Positions 53,656 through 62,145 of a stretch of DNA of 64,000 nt are shown piece by piece. Location: the NCBI GenBank assembly GCA_964544885.1, contig CAZJDX010000003.1, positions 128,651 through 192,650 on the forward strand, given 5' to 3'. Source of the stretch: QQVM01 sp964544885 (GTDB taxonomy: Bacteria > Bacteroidota > Bacteroidia > AKYH767-A > 2013-40CM-41-45). Made by a program: the position numbers and the translations under genes. Under the pieces are notes generated by a model. The model did no database searches, was not told where the DNA came from, and saw only the letters and a list, made by a program, of their open reading frames with translations. Position 1 is the first letter of the stretch; each line of letters starts with the position of its first letter.

Positions 53656-54195
53656 ATGAAAAGATACGGAATCATACAGTTTCTGATGGGCATCCTGCTC
53701 ATCATTCCTTCGATCGCATCCGCGCAGGAGAGTGCCAGGGCATTGCCTTCGGTCAACATTAAAACGCTGAGCGGTGAAGCTTTCAATACCGGTAATTTTT
53801 CGAACGATGGAAAACCGATGATCATTGACTTTTGGGCAACCTGGTGCAAGCCATGTATACAGGAATTGAATGCCATTCATGAAGAGTATGCGGGGTGGCA
53901 GGAGGAAACCGGAGTAAAGCTCATCACGATATCCATTGATGATTCAAGAACTCAGAGCAGGGTTGCCGCTTTCATCAACAGCAAAGGATGGAAATATGAA
54001 AATTACGCCGATCCAAACGGGGATTTCAAGCGGGCAATGAATGTGAATATGCCTCCGCACACTTTTGTTCTCAACGGCAAAGGTGAAATCGTTTGGCAGC
54101 ATGTTGGTTTTACCGAAGGAAGTCAGGAAGAGATCATTGAAGCCGTTCGCAAATTGCAAGCGGAGAAGAATACGGAACCGGTTAAAACCAATTGA
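53656..54195 (+). CDS. TlpA-like periplasmic thioredoxin-fold protein
   Basis: 179 residues. Signal peptide 1-24 (FLMGILLIIPSIASAQ). The thioredoxin fold follows, with FWATWCKPC at ~57-65 carrying the redox CxxC (Cys62/Cys65), a strand TISIDDS, and the cis-Pro motif MPPHTFVL (~134-141). It belongs to the TlpA/ResA group of periplasmic thiol-disulfide exchangers. First gene of an apparent operon with a DUF6029-like barrel (19 bases), an Omp28-like lipoprotein whose own CxxC it may reduce or oxidise, and a small barrel. A regular ResA role in cytochrome c maturation is less likely in this context. Confidence 0.87.
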   Translation: MKRYGIIQFLMGILLIIPSIASAQESARALPSVNIKTLSGEAFNTGNFSNDGKPMIIDFWATWCKPCIQELNAIHEEYAGWQEETGVKLITISIDDSRTQSRVAAFINSKGWKYENYADPNGDFKRAMNVNMPPHTFVLNGKGEIVWQHVGFTEGSQEEIIEAVRKLQAEKNTEPVKTN

Positions 54196-54214
54196 AAGGA
54201 ACAAATAACGTATC

Positions 54215-55888
54215 ATGAGGCCTTGCAGAATTAATTTATCGGGATCGGAATGCGCCCTGTCGCGGATGCTGGCAGTGTGTTTATTTCTTTTCAGTTCCCC
54301 TATGCTTGCCCAGCTTAATTTTCCGGTTCATGGAAATTTCCAGCTGGATGCCCAGTATTATTTCAAAGACTCCCTCATAGGCGCTCCCGAGGTTCCGCAA
54401 AAGATGCTGTCCAATGGCTTCGCGAACTTTGAATTTGAAAAAGGAAATTTTGCGGCAGGATTGCGGTATGAGAGTTACCTGGATCCGATTCTCGGCTTCG
54501 ATACCAGATATCAGGGCAGCGGTATTCCCTTCCGCTATCTGCGTTATAATACCGGTGATCTTGAAGTCACAGCCGGATCTTTCTATGAACAGTTCGGAAG
54601 CGGTATCGTGCTTCGCGCTTATGAAGAGAGAGGCCTGGGATATGATAATGCTCTGGATGGATTTCGTGTGAGATACCTTCCGGTAAAAGGAATCACGGTA
54701 AAGGCGCTGATCGGCCGACAACGATCATTCTTTACTACCGGTGAAGGTATTGTCAGAGGAGCGGACCTCGAATGGAATATCAATGAGTCTTGCGATTCGA
54801 TGGCGGACAACAAGACACAATGGATTCTTGGAGGCAGTTTTGTCAGCAAATACCAGAAAGACCAGGATCCTGTTTTTAATCTGCCCGAGAATGTCGGAAG
54901 TGCTGCGGGAAGGATTTCCATGTATTCAGGCGGATGGACAGCAGGCGCCGAATACGCTTATAAAGTGAATGATCCCTCCGCTGCGAATGGTTATATCTTC
55001 AAGGACGGACAAGCCTTGTTATTGAATGCAGGCTATACCAAAGCGGGATTCGGAGCACTTATCGGTATCAAACGCATCGACAACTTCAGTTTCAGAAGCG
55101 ACCGAAACGCAAGCGGCACCAACCTGATGATCAATTATCTCCCGGCCCTGACCAAGAATCATACCTATTCTCTGGCTGCCTTATATCCTTATGCCACGCA
55201 GGCAACGGGTGAATTCGGATTTCAGGCGGAAGTTTTTTTTAATCTGAAGGCAGGTTCGGCGATGGGAGGTAAATATGGTACTGAAGTAAGTATCAATTAC
55301 AGCAGGGCGCAGGCAATTGATAAATCGGTCATTGACACGACCGGAAACCCTGACGCGATCGACCTGGGTTATACTTCCGATTTTCTGAAGTTTGGAAAGG
55401 AGATCTACTTCGAGGATTTTAACGTGGAGATCAACAAAAAGCTCAGTGGCAAATTAAAGATGAGTCTGATGTATATGTATCTGCATTACAACAAGGCCGT
55501 GGTAGAAGGAAGAGCCAGTGAGCCCACAGTCTATGCCCACATCGGTATACTGGAACTTGGATATAAGATCAGCAGAAAACATAATTTCAGGACGGAGATA
55601 CAACACCTTTACAGCAAGCAGGATAAACAGAACTGGGCTTTTCTTCTGGCCGAGTACAGCATCGCACCGAATTGGTTCATTGCCGCTTTTGATCAGTATA
55701 ATTACGGAAACGATAATCCTGACCAGAGGATACATTATTATACCGGCACGATCGGTTACAGCCGCAAGTCTAACCGCATCATGGCAGGATACGGCAAACA
55801 GAGGGCGGGTATTTACTGTGTCGGTGGCGTATGCCGGACAGTGCCGGCTTCCAATGGTTTCCTGCTTTCCATAACATCCAGCTTCTGA
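54215..55888 (+). CDS. DUF6029-like outer-membrane beta-barrel protein
   Basis: 557 residues, signal peptide within ~1-32 (LAVCLFLFSSPMLAQ). From LNFPVHGNFQLDAQYYF onward it is a string of amphipathic beta strands with aromatic girdles (FRYLRYNTGDLEVTAGSFYEQ, LGYDNALDGFRVRYLPV, GYTKAGFGALIGIKR, MSLMYMYLHYNK, HYYTGTIGYSR), as in outer-membrane barrels, and ends in GFLLSITSSF with the final Phe expected of BAM substrates. I recall this family as DUF6029, found beside TlpA and Omp28-like genes in Bacteroidota; the name is from memory. It could be a porin. Middle gene of the 53.7-57.5 kb operon. Confidence 0.7.
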   Translation: MRPCRINLSGSECALSRMLAVCLFLFSSPMLAQLNFPVHGNFQLDAQYYFKDSLIGAPEVPQKMLSNGFANFEFEKGNFAAGLRYESYLDPILGFDTRYQGSGIPFRYLRYNTGDLEVTAGSFYEQFGSGIVLRAYEERGLGYDNALDGFRVRYLPVKGITVKALIGRQRSFFTTGEGIVRGADLEWNINESCDSMADNKTQWILGGSFVSKYQKDQDPVFNLPENVGSAAGRISMYSGGWTAGAEYAYKVNDPSAANGYIFKDGQALLLNAGYTKAGFGALIGIKRIDNFSFRSDRNASGTNLMINYLPALTKNHTYSLAALYPYATQATGEFGFQAEVFFNLKAGSAMGGKYGTEVSINYSRAQAIDKSVIDTTGNPDAIDLGYTSDFLKFGKEIYFEDFNVEINKKLSGKLKMSLMYMYLHYNKAVVEGRASEPTVYAHIGILELGYKISRKHNFRTEIQHLYSKQDKQNWAFLLAEYSIAPNWFIAAFDQYNYGNDNPDQRIHYYTGTIGYSRKSNRIMAGYGKQRAGIYCVGGVCRTVPASNGFLLSITSSF

Positions 55889-55914
55889 AATCCATTTAAA
55901 CCAACCTTATAGAA

Positions 55915-56880
55915 ATGCGGAGTAAACATAAATTAAACAGGACGGTCATCACCCTCACGGTAATTGCACTTATCATCAGCGCCTGTGACAAGATCGATGC
56001 ACCTTATCGTGATAAAGATACTGCCGCATCGCTGGAAGGAATTGAGTATCTCAGCGATGCCGAAGTGATCATCGACGGCGATACATTTGTTTTTGCCGGG
56101 GATAATTCAACACCGCAGAAAAAGATCCTTGCTGAAGATTATACCGGAATTTTATGCGGCAATTGTCCTTACGCCGGAGAAAAACTGAACGATACCATAA
56201 AACCTTCCTATGGTGACAGGCTGGTTGTCATCAGCGTCCATTCCGGATTTTTCGCAAACCCCTGTCCTGCCGGTTTCGCCTGTCCGCCCGGAAGACCGGC
56301 CGGCGCGCTGGAAACTGATTTCCGTACAGCCATTGGAACCGAATGGGATGATTTGTTTGGAAATTCCAATGCAGGAAATCCTAACGGACTTATAGACCGG
56401 ATGGATTATCCGGCAAGACAACATGTTAAAACACCTGCGGAATGGACAGCGAACATTCAAAGCCGCAGTATCCTGGCCGCACCCTTTGCCATCAGGATAC
56501 AAAGAGAATTTGATGAATCGAATAAAAAGCTGAGGATTGCCGTCCAGGCAAGAGCCATCGGTGCGCAAAGCGGAAATTATAAACTACAGGTCGTTCTGAC
56601 TGAGGACAGCATTATCGACTGGCAGTACTGGTATCCACCCGCCGTACCTGCTTCCGATCCGGAATACCTCCACAGATATGTTTTACGCGCAGGCGTCAAT
56701 TCAGCTTTCGGGGAAAGTATCACAACGGCCGGTTTTACAAACGGGGAACTTGCTCTCAAAGCCTATAAAGCCAATGTGAGTGAGAGTTGGGTGAAGAAAA
56801 ATGTGAAGATTGTGGCCTTTGTTTATGACGCTGATACCTATGAAGTCAAACAGGTTGAAGAAATAAGCATGATTCCATGA
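55915..56880 (+). CDS. Omp28-related outer-membrane lipoprotein
   Basis: 321 residues. The signal ends in an I-I-S-A-C lipobox (Cys ~24), giving a lipoprotein. Residues ~60-200 form a thioredoxin-like domain of the Omp28-related family: ILAEDYTGILCGNCPYAGEKL (the YTGxxCGNCP motif with CxxC, ~64-84), VVISVHSGFF, and a later SNAGNPNGLIDR cis-Pro-like turn. The rest is a beta-rich domain. The CxxC and the TlpA gene two places upstream suggest that the cluster handles thiols at the cell surface. Its exact job is unknown; Omp28 was first seen as an adhesin-like outer-membrane protein of Porphyromonas. The stop overlaps the next start by four bases. Confidence 0.82.
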   Translation: MRSKHKLNRTVITLTVIALIISACDKIDAPYRDKDTAASLEGIEYLSDAEVIIDGDTFVFAGDNSTPQKKILAEDYTGILCGNCPYAGEKLNDTIKPSYGDRLVVISVHSGFFANPCPAGFACPPGRPAGALETDFRTAIGTEWDDLFGNSNAGNPNGLIDRMDYPARQHVKTPAEWTANIQSRSILAAPFAIRIQREFDESNKKLRIAVQARAIGAQSGNYKLQVVLTEDSIIDWQYWYPPAVPASDPEYLHRYVLRAGVNSAFGESITTAGFTNGELALKAYKANVSESWVKKNVKIVAFVYDADTYEVKQVEEISMIP

Positions 56881-57485
56881 AGGATAAAACGGGTTTGCTC
56901 TTTGTGATCCTTGCAGTCTTCATCGGTTCCGTTGAATTGAACGCGCAGAATTTCAAGGCGGGACTGAAAGCGGGATTTTGTGCAAGCCAGGTGAGCGGTG
57001 ACAATCTCAACGGCTTCGATAAAGCGGGACTCATTGCCGGCGCTTTTGTTTCGAATAATTTTTCTGAGAAAACCGGTCTGCAAATGGAAATGATCTTCAT
57101 CCAGAAAGGCAGCAGGCGGAGAGTATCGGAAACGGATAATTCATTTTACCGGTTAAGGCTTCATTATGCGGAAGTGCCTGTGCTGTTCATGTTCAGGCCA
57201 TCGAAGAAAATCACTTTATTGGGAGGACTGTCTGCCGGCGTCCTGATCCATTCCGAAGAAGCCAATCAGCTGGGAGTGATCTATAATACGCCACCCTTTA
57301 ATAAGCTTGAAATATCCACACAACTTGGGATCCGCTTTGTGATGAACGATCACTGGGCTTTAGACCTCAGGCACAGCAATTCACTCACCACCGTCAGGGA
57401 TTTCGAAGGGTCTTATAATTATTATTACTTCGAAAAGGGTCAGTATAATACCGCTGTTCATTTTAGTGTTCACTACACTTTCTGA
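56877..57485 (+). CDS. Small outer-membrane beta-barrel protein (porin/PorT-like)
   Basis: 202 residues; signal peptide ~1-21 (LLFVILAVFIGSVELNAQ). The chain matches the OMP_b-brl_2 family: FKAGLKAGFCASQVSGDN, GFDKAGLIAGAFVSNNFSEKTGLQMEMIFIQKGS and a final AVHFSVHYTF ending in Phe. Eight strands are predicted. Its ATG overlaps the Omp28 gene stop (ATGA), so both are made together. A specific PorT role (T9SS) is not shown. After it comes a hairpin-rich gap. Confidence 0.8.
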   Translation: MKDKTGLLFVILAVFIGSVELNAQNFKAGLKAGFCASQVSGDNLNGFDKAGLIAGAFVSNNFSEKTGLQMEMIFIQKGSRRRVSETDNSFYRLRLHYAEVPVLFMFRPSKKITLLGGLSAGVLIHSEEANQLGVIYNTPPFNKLEISTQLGIRFVMNDHWALDLRHSNSLTTVRDFEGSYNYYYFEKGQYNTAVHFSVHYTF

Positions 57486-57577
57486 AGATTTCTCAGTTAT
57501 TTTCTCCGGAGCGGCTCTTTCAACAGGCCTGTTCAGCATAATCCCGGAATATACATTAGCCGATCTATTACGCATTC

Positions 57578-57689
57578 AAATTCCATTGTCACGGTCGCTT
57601 CGCTGCATTTCCCTCCTTCACCATAGCCATGCTATGCCTCCTTCGCGAAATACCCCGTGGTTGTGGCCTTGAAATGCCCATTACAATTT
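57578..57689. repeat. Imperfect palindromic element between operons
   Basis: Nested arms: AAATT (57578-57582)/AATTT (57685-57689), CACGG (57590-57594)/CCGTG (57655-57659), ATTTC (57607-57611)/GAAAT (57647-57651), ATAGC (57623-57627)/GCTAT (57631-57635), plus a direct repeat CCTCCTTC (57612-57619 and 57637-57644). GCATTTC (57605-57611) can also pair with GAAATGC (57671-57677). Likely a terminator-region structure or small palindromic repeat; no T-tract follows. Confidence 0.45.
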
Positions 57690-57774
57690 CCTGATGCATA
57701 ATCCGGGATAATAATATTGTCTCATTGTTCGTATATTCGTACTTTCAGGTCATTCGACCGATTTCGCAATAAAG

Positions 57775-58680
57775 ATGAAAGCAATAAAACATGATTTTAT
57801 GGACAGCCCGTCTATCGATCAGGTGGGTGTTGAAGAGAGGATTTCCAGGCTGAGTAAGCGTAGCATCAAGAAGGAATCCAAACTCAGCGCCCTGAAACTG
57901 GCCATGAGCATGGTTGATCTGACCACGCTGGATGCAAAAGACACTCCGGGAAAAGTAATGCAATTATGTACCAAAGCCATGCATCCTCATGGTTCCATAC
58001 CGGGAATTCCGCAGGTTGCCGCGGTTTGTGTATATCCGAATATGGTCAGGGTGGCGAAAGAAAGTCTCAAAGGATCGGGTGTTCAGGTTGCCGCCGTAGC
58101 CACCGCTTTCCCGAGCGGAATGTCTTCCAGAAAAGTGAAACTCGAAGAGACCAGGTGGGCGGTGAATGAAGGCGCGGATGAAATCGACATGGTCATCTCG
58201 CGGGGACATTTTCTGAGAGGAGAATATAACTTCGTGTTTGATGAGATCGCGGCGGTAAAGGAAGCCTGCGGACCGGCACATTTGAAAGTGATCCTTGAAA
58301 CAGGAGAACTGAGCACACTCGATAATGTGAGGCTTGCCAGCGACATCGCGATGCAGGCGGGAGGAGATTTTATCAAGACCTCCACAGGTAAAATTCAGCC
58401 GGCTGCAACGCTGCCAGTAACCCTGGTAATGCTCGAAGCTATCCGTGATTTTTATTACGCGACCGGTAAGAAGATCGGAATGAAACCGGCGGGAGGAATT
58501 GCGACAGCCAAGCTTGCCATTCAGTACCTGGTAGTGCTACGTGAGACACTCGGAGAAGACTGGCTCAATGCATCTCTCTTCCGTTTTGGCGCCAGTACAC
58601 TGGCTAACGATTTGCTGATGCAAATTGTCAAAGAGCAAACCGGCGTTTACCAAAGTATTGACTATTTCAGTAAGGACTGA
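57775..58680 (+). CDS. deoC: Deoxyribose-phosphate aldolase
   Basis: 301 residues, the long DeoC form. The Schiff-base Lys lies in GDFIKTSTGKIQPAA (~200-214), the second catalytic Lys in GKKIGMKPAGGIAT (~235-248), and the opening LTTLDAKDTPGKV with the Asp (~45-55) and AVCVYPNMV (~80-88) are conserved. It splits deoxyribose-5-phosphate into acetaldehyde and glyceraldehyde-3-phosphate. The extra ~40 N-terminal residues are charged and helical. Two aldehyde dehydrogenase genes follow at once, suited to acetaldehyde disposal. No BMC shell genes are present. Confidence 0.93.
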   Translation: MKAIKHDFMDSPSIDQVGVEERISRLSKRSIKKESKLSALKLAMSMVDLTTLDAKDTPGKVMQLCTKAMHPHGSIPGIPQVAAVCVYPNMVRVAKESLKGSGVQVAAVATAFPSGMSSRKVKLEETRWAVNEGADEIDMVISRGHFLRGEYNFVFDEIAAVKEACGPAHLKVILETGELSTLDNVRLASDIAMQAGGDFIKTSTGKIQPAATLPVTLVMLEAIRDFYYATGKKIGMKPAGGIATAKLAIQYLVVLRETLGEDWLNASLFRFGASTLANDLLMQIVKEQTGVYQSIDYFSKD

Positions 58681-58737
58681 ATCAGTTCATCATATTTATT
58701 TTTTTGTTCATCGGGTAATTAAGAGAATCCCAGGATC

Positions 58738-60219
58738 ATGAAGAAGAAATCGAAAAAGCAGGAAGTAAAACTAAATTTCAACAGCAGCTGGGAGTATGCT
58801 CCGGCGCCGGAAAGCAAGGATCATGTGCGGATTGAACCCCGGTATCAACTCTTCATCGGCGGTAAGTTCACTGAGCCTTTGTCAGGAAAATATTTTGACA
58901 CGGTAAATCCGGCCAATGAATCCAAGATCGCAGAGGTGGCGGATGCGAACGAGAAGGATGTTGACAGAGCGGTGAACGCTGCCAGGAATGCTTATGAAAA
59001 GACCTGGAGCAAACTGCCTGCAAAGGAGCGGGGAAAGTACATATACAGGATTGCCAGAGTGATGCAGGAAAGAGCCCGTGAACTTGCCGTCATCGAAAGT
59101 CTTGACGGCGGTAAGCCGATACGCGAATCAAGAGATATAGATATTCCCCTGGCGGCCTCTCATTTTTTCTATTATGCCGGCTGGGCCGATAAGATTGACT
59201 ATGCGATACCGGGTTCCCGGACGCGTTCGCTGGGTGTTGCCGGACAGATCATTCCATGGAATTTTCCCTTGCTCATGGCCGCCTGGAAGATTGCACCTGC
59301 ACTGGCTGCCGGAAACACGGTAGTTCTCAAACCCGCGGAGACTACTCCGCTCACTGCGATGAAACTGGCAGAGATCATTCAGGAAGCTGACCTTCCACCC
59401 GGTGTAGTCAATATTATTACCGGAGCCGGAGCAACCGGTGCGGCGCTTGTCAATCATCCCGGTGTGGATAAGATCGCCTTTACCGGTTCAACCGATGTAG
59501 GCAAGAAAATACAGAAAGCGGTAGCCGGTACCAAAAAGAAATACACGCTTGAGCTCGGTGGGAAAGCAGCCAATATTATTTTCGAAGACGCGGCCATAGA
59601 TCAGGCAGTGGAAGGAATCGTGAACGGAATCTTTTTCAATCAGGGTCACGTTTGCTGTGCCGGCTCGCGTTTGTTTGTTCAGGAGTCGGTGATGGATACT
59701 GTTGTACGGAAGTTAAAGGACAGAATGGAAACCCTTATTGTCGGAGATCCCCTGGATAAGAATACCGATATAGGCGCGATCAACTCTAAAGAACAGTTGG
59801 GAAAAATTAATCAGTACCTGAAGATAGGAGTGAATGAAGGTGGACAGATGTATCAACCTTCCTGTAAAATTCCTTCCAAAGGATTCTGGTGCAGGCCTAC
59901 TCTCTTCACCAATGTTTCACAGTCTTCCAGAATTGTTCAGGAAGAAATTTTCGGACCGGTTCTGGGCATACAGTCGTTCCGTACGGTTGAAGAGGCCATT
60001 GAGAAGGCAAACAATATTCCGTATGGTCTCAGTGGCGGGGTATGGACCGACAAGGGTTCAAAAATATTCAAAGTCACTTCCCGGATCCGGGCCGGTGTGA
60101 TATGGGCCAATACTTACAATAAGTTCGACCCAACCTCTCCTTTCGGAGGTTATAAGGAAAGCGGTGTTGGACGCGAAGGAGGACTACACGGCCTCATGCC
60201 ATATCTTGAACATGCCTGA
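58738..60219 (+). CDS. Aldehyde dehydrogenase
   Basis: 493 residues. After a Lys-rich ~30-residue extension (KKKSKKQEVK) comes a standard ALDH: GQIIPWNFPLLMAAWK with the oxyanion Asn (~163-178), NAD site GAGATGAALVNHPGVDKIAFTGSTDVGK (split ~226-253), ELGGKAANI with catalytic Glu (~265-273), GHVCCAGSR with the catalytic Cys (~298-306), and the EEIFGPVL motif (~400-407). It should oxidise acetaldehyde or glyceraldehyde derivatives from DeoC; coenzyme-A use is not shown. The gene is 58 bases after deoC and 61 before its half-length paralogue. Confidence 0.92.
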   Translation: MKKKSKKQEVKLNFNSSWEYAPAPESKDHVRIEPRYQLFIGGKFTEPLSGKYFDTVNPANESKIAEVADANEKDVDRAVNAARNAYEKTWSKLPAKERGKYIYRIARVMQERARELAVIESLDGGKPIRESRDIDIPLAASHFFYYAGWADKIDYAIPGSRTRSLGVAGQIIPWNFPLLMAAWKIAPALAAGNTVVLKPAETTPLTAMKLAEIIQEADLPPGVVNIITGAGATGAALVNHPGVDKIAFTGSTDVGKKIQKAVAGTKKKYTLELGGKAANIIFEDAAIDQAVEGIVNGIFFNQGHVCCAGSRLFVQESVMDTVVRKLKDRMETLIVGDPLDKNTDIGAINSKEQLGKINQYLKIGVNEGGQMYQPSCKIPSKGFWCRPTLFTNVSQSSRIVQEEIFGPVLGIQSFRTVEEAIEKANNIPYGLSGGVWTDKGSKIFKVTSRIRAGVIWANTYNKFDPTSPFGGYKESGVGREGGLHGLMPYLEHA

Positions 60220-60279
60220 ACAGGTCCCCTGATCTGACAGTGTCATAAGGATGAATGAAATGAAAATAATTTCGTAAAG

Positions 60280-61209
60280 ATGGACAAAGCAGAAAAGCAA
60301 AAGACACAAACACTGAACGGTGTTAATGCTAACGGTAAGAGCGATGATCGGGGAAGGATCGATGTACTGAAAACATACAAGATCTATATCGACGGGAAGT
60401 TCCCCCGTACTGAGTCGGGCCGCTATTACAAACTCAAAGACACTGACGGGAAAGTCATTGCCAATATTTGCCAGAGCTCACGTAAGGACTTCAGGGATGC
60501 GGTCCTTGCCGCCCGCAAAGCGCAGGAAGCATGGGCCGCACGTTCGGCATATAACCGCGGACAGATATTGTACAGAATAGCGGAAATGCTCGAAGACCGC
60601 CGGTCTCAGTTCATCGACGAACTTTGCCTTCAGGGTCTGCCTGCAGCGAAAGCCAATGCGGAACTTGATCTCGCCGTTGACCGGCTCGTCTATTATGCAG
60701 GCTGGTCAGACAAATACCAGCAGGTGTTCAGTTCAGTAAATCCGGTGGAGTCATCTCATTTTAACTTTTCTCTTCCCGAACCAACCGGTGTCGTTGCCAT
60801 CATCTCACCGGAAAATTACGGCCTGATCGGACTGGTTTCCGTGATCGCGCCTGCCATAGCCGGAGCCAATGCGGTGGTTGTACTCGCGTCTTCAGCAAAG
60901 CCGTTGACGGCGGTGACTTTCGCGGAAGTTCTCCATTCTTCCGATGTTCCCGCCGGAGTAGTGAATATACTCACCGGACATCGTACCGAACTTCTCTCAC
61001 ATTTCTCCAGTCACATGGATGTGAATGCCTGTGTCTATTGCGGAGATGATCGTGAGGAAATAAAGAAAGTGCAGGAGAACGCTTCCCTCAACGTAAAACG
61101 TCCTGTCATTTACCGGGAGGATAACTGGATGAAGGAAAGTTCGCATAGTCCTTACCGTATCATGGAGCTGCAGGAAATAAAAACCACCTGGCATCCTATC
61201 GGACAATAG
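60280..61209 (+). CDS. Half-length aldehyde dehydrogenase-like protein lacking the catalytic domain
   Basis: 309 residues aligning with only the N-terminal part of ALDH proteins: IYIDGKFPRTESG (~33-45), NRGQILYRIAEMLEDR, VAIISPENYGLIGLVSVIAPAIAGANAVVV (NAD-domain, ~168-197; PENYG replaces PWNFP), and GVVNILTGHRTELL (~228-241). ELGGK, the catalytic Cys motif and the EEIFGP region are missing, so dehydrogenase activity is not expected. The reading frame is clean with a normal C-terminal tail, arguing for a maintained pseudoenzyme or subunit partner of the full ALDH rather than decay. A truncation by deletion cannot be excluded. Confidence 0.8.
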   Translation: MDKAEKQKTQTLNGVNANGKSDDRGRIDVLKTYKIYIDGKFPRTESGRYYKLKDTDGKVIANICQSSRKDFRDAVLAARKAQEAWAARSAYNRGQILYRIAEMLEDRRSQFIDELCLQGLPAAKANAELDLAVDRLVYYAGWSDKYQQVFSSVNPVESSHFNFSLPEPTGVVAIISPENYGLIGLVSVIAPAIAGANAVVVLASSAKPLTAVTFAEVLHSSDVPAGVVNILTGHRTELLSHFSSHMDVNACVYCGDDREEIKKVQENASLNVKRPVIYREDNWMKESSHSPYRIMELQEIKTTWHPIGQ

Positions 61210-61274
61210 AACAAATCGGATATTCAGGCTCCAGGCTCGTTCAGTATTTTCAGTGAAGATAAAGCGATCAGTCC

Positions 61275-61874
61275 ATGAAGGAAAAGGCAACACTTTTCAC
61301 ACGACAACATAAGATAGGGAAGAACGAAAGGGTTAAGCTGCTGGGGCAAAGACCTCTTGTTATCTGGTTCACCGGACTCAGTGGTTCGGGAAAAAGCACG
61401 CTTGCAGGGCTTGTTGAAGAAGCTTTGTACAAACAGGGTTTCAAAACCATGCTCCTCGACGGAGATAATATCCGGAAAGGATTGTGCAGTGATTTGGGTT
61501 TTGATGAAGCCGGCAGGAAAGAAAACATCAGACGAATCGGAGAGTTGTGCAAACTGTTCAATGAGTCGGGACTGGTAACAATTACAGCATTTATATCACC
61601 TTTCAGGGAAGATCGCAGACTGGTACGTTCCCTTATTGATCCTGCAGAATTTATTGAAGTGTACCTAAGCAGTCCGCTTGAAGTATGTGAAGAGCGCGAT
61701 CCCAATGGCTTGTATAAAATGGCCAGAAGGGGAGACTTAGGAAATTTTACGGGCATTGACTCCCCTTATGAAGCGCCCGGGAATGCCGAACTGAATATCG
61801 ACACTTCCATCATGAGTGTGGAAGAATCCGTGGCGGTAATTTTGAAATTCATTATGGACAGGATCAGGGTCTGA
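61275..61874 (+). CDS. cysC: Adenylylsulfate (APS) kinase
   Basis: 199 residues. P-loop LSGSGKST (~36-43), DGDNIRKGLCSDLGF (APS-binding, ~63-77), REENIRRI-like RKENIRRIGE (~84-93), TAFISPFREDR (~107-117) and the ARRGDLGNFTGIDSPYEAP lid (split ~155-173). It phosphorylates adenylylsulfate to PAPS for sulfation or reduction. No ATP sulfurylase (cysD/N), PAPS reductase or sulfotransferase is near, so sulfate-conjugating use is open. It follows the half-ALDH after 65 bases; downstream the sequence changes character. Confidence 0.92.
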   Translation: MKEKATLFTRQHKIGKNERVKLLGQRPLVIWFTGLSGSGKSTLAGLVEEALYKQGFKTMLLDGDNIRKGLCSDLGFDEAGRKENIRRIGELCKLFNESGLVTITAFISPFREDRRLVRSLIDPAEFIEVYLSSPLEVCEERDPNGLYKMARRGDLGNFTGIDSPYEAPGNAELNIDTSIMSVEESVAVILKFIMDRIRV

Positions 61875-62145
61875 TGTACTCCCAACAACCCTACCAGGGA
61901 AATGGCTACTCTTTAAATTTTAGTTTCTACAACTCTAAAGAACAGATGATAGTGCCCAAATTAACCAAGAGACAACTGAGGAATAGTCCACAAACAGCCC
62001 GGCACAGCTGCAATTTTCCGACATCCTGAAAGATATCGGAATTGACCCTTCGAAAAACAAATGGACCATTAATTTGGGAATGCTTTTACACTGTTCCGAC
62101 CGAAAAACTTATCTTGACCAATAAAATTGAAAATATTATTAGTGG
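61875..62145 (+). pseudogene. Boundary region with a possible coding remnant
   Basis: Between cysC and the restriction gene one forward frame is open from about 61989 to the stop at ~62119 and encodes a 43-residue, well-balanced stretch without ATG (contains FSDILKDIGIDPSKNKW and NLGMLLHCSDRKTYLDQ at its end). It looks like the C-terminal remnant of a protein, but I do not recognise it. The base composition turns A+T-rich here. It may mark the junction of an inserted restriction island. No repeat or attachment site was seen. Confidence 0.3.

Noticed and set aside
60280..61209. Half-ALDH considered as a frameshifted pseudogene
   Set aside because: I saw no continuation of ALDH coding in other frames before cysC and the frame is clean, so it is listed as a gene.
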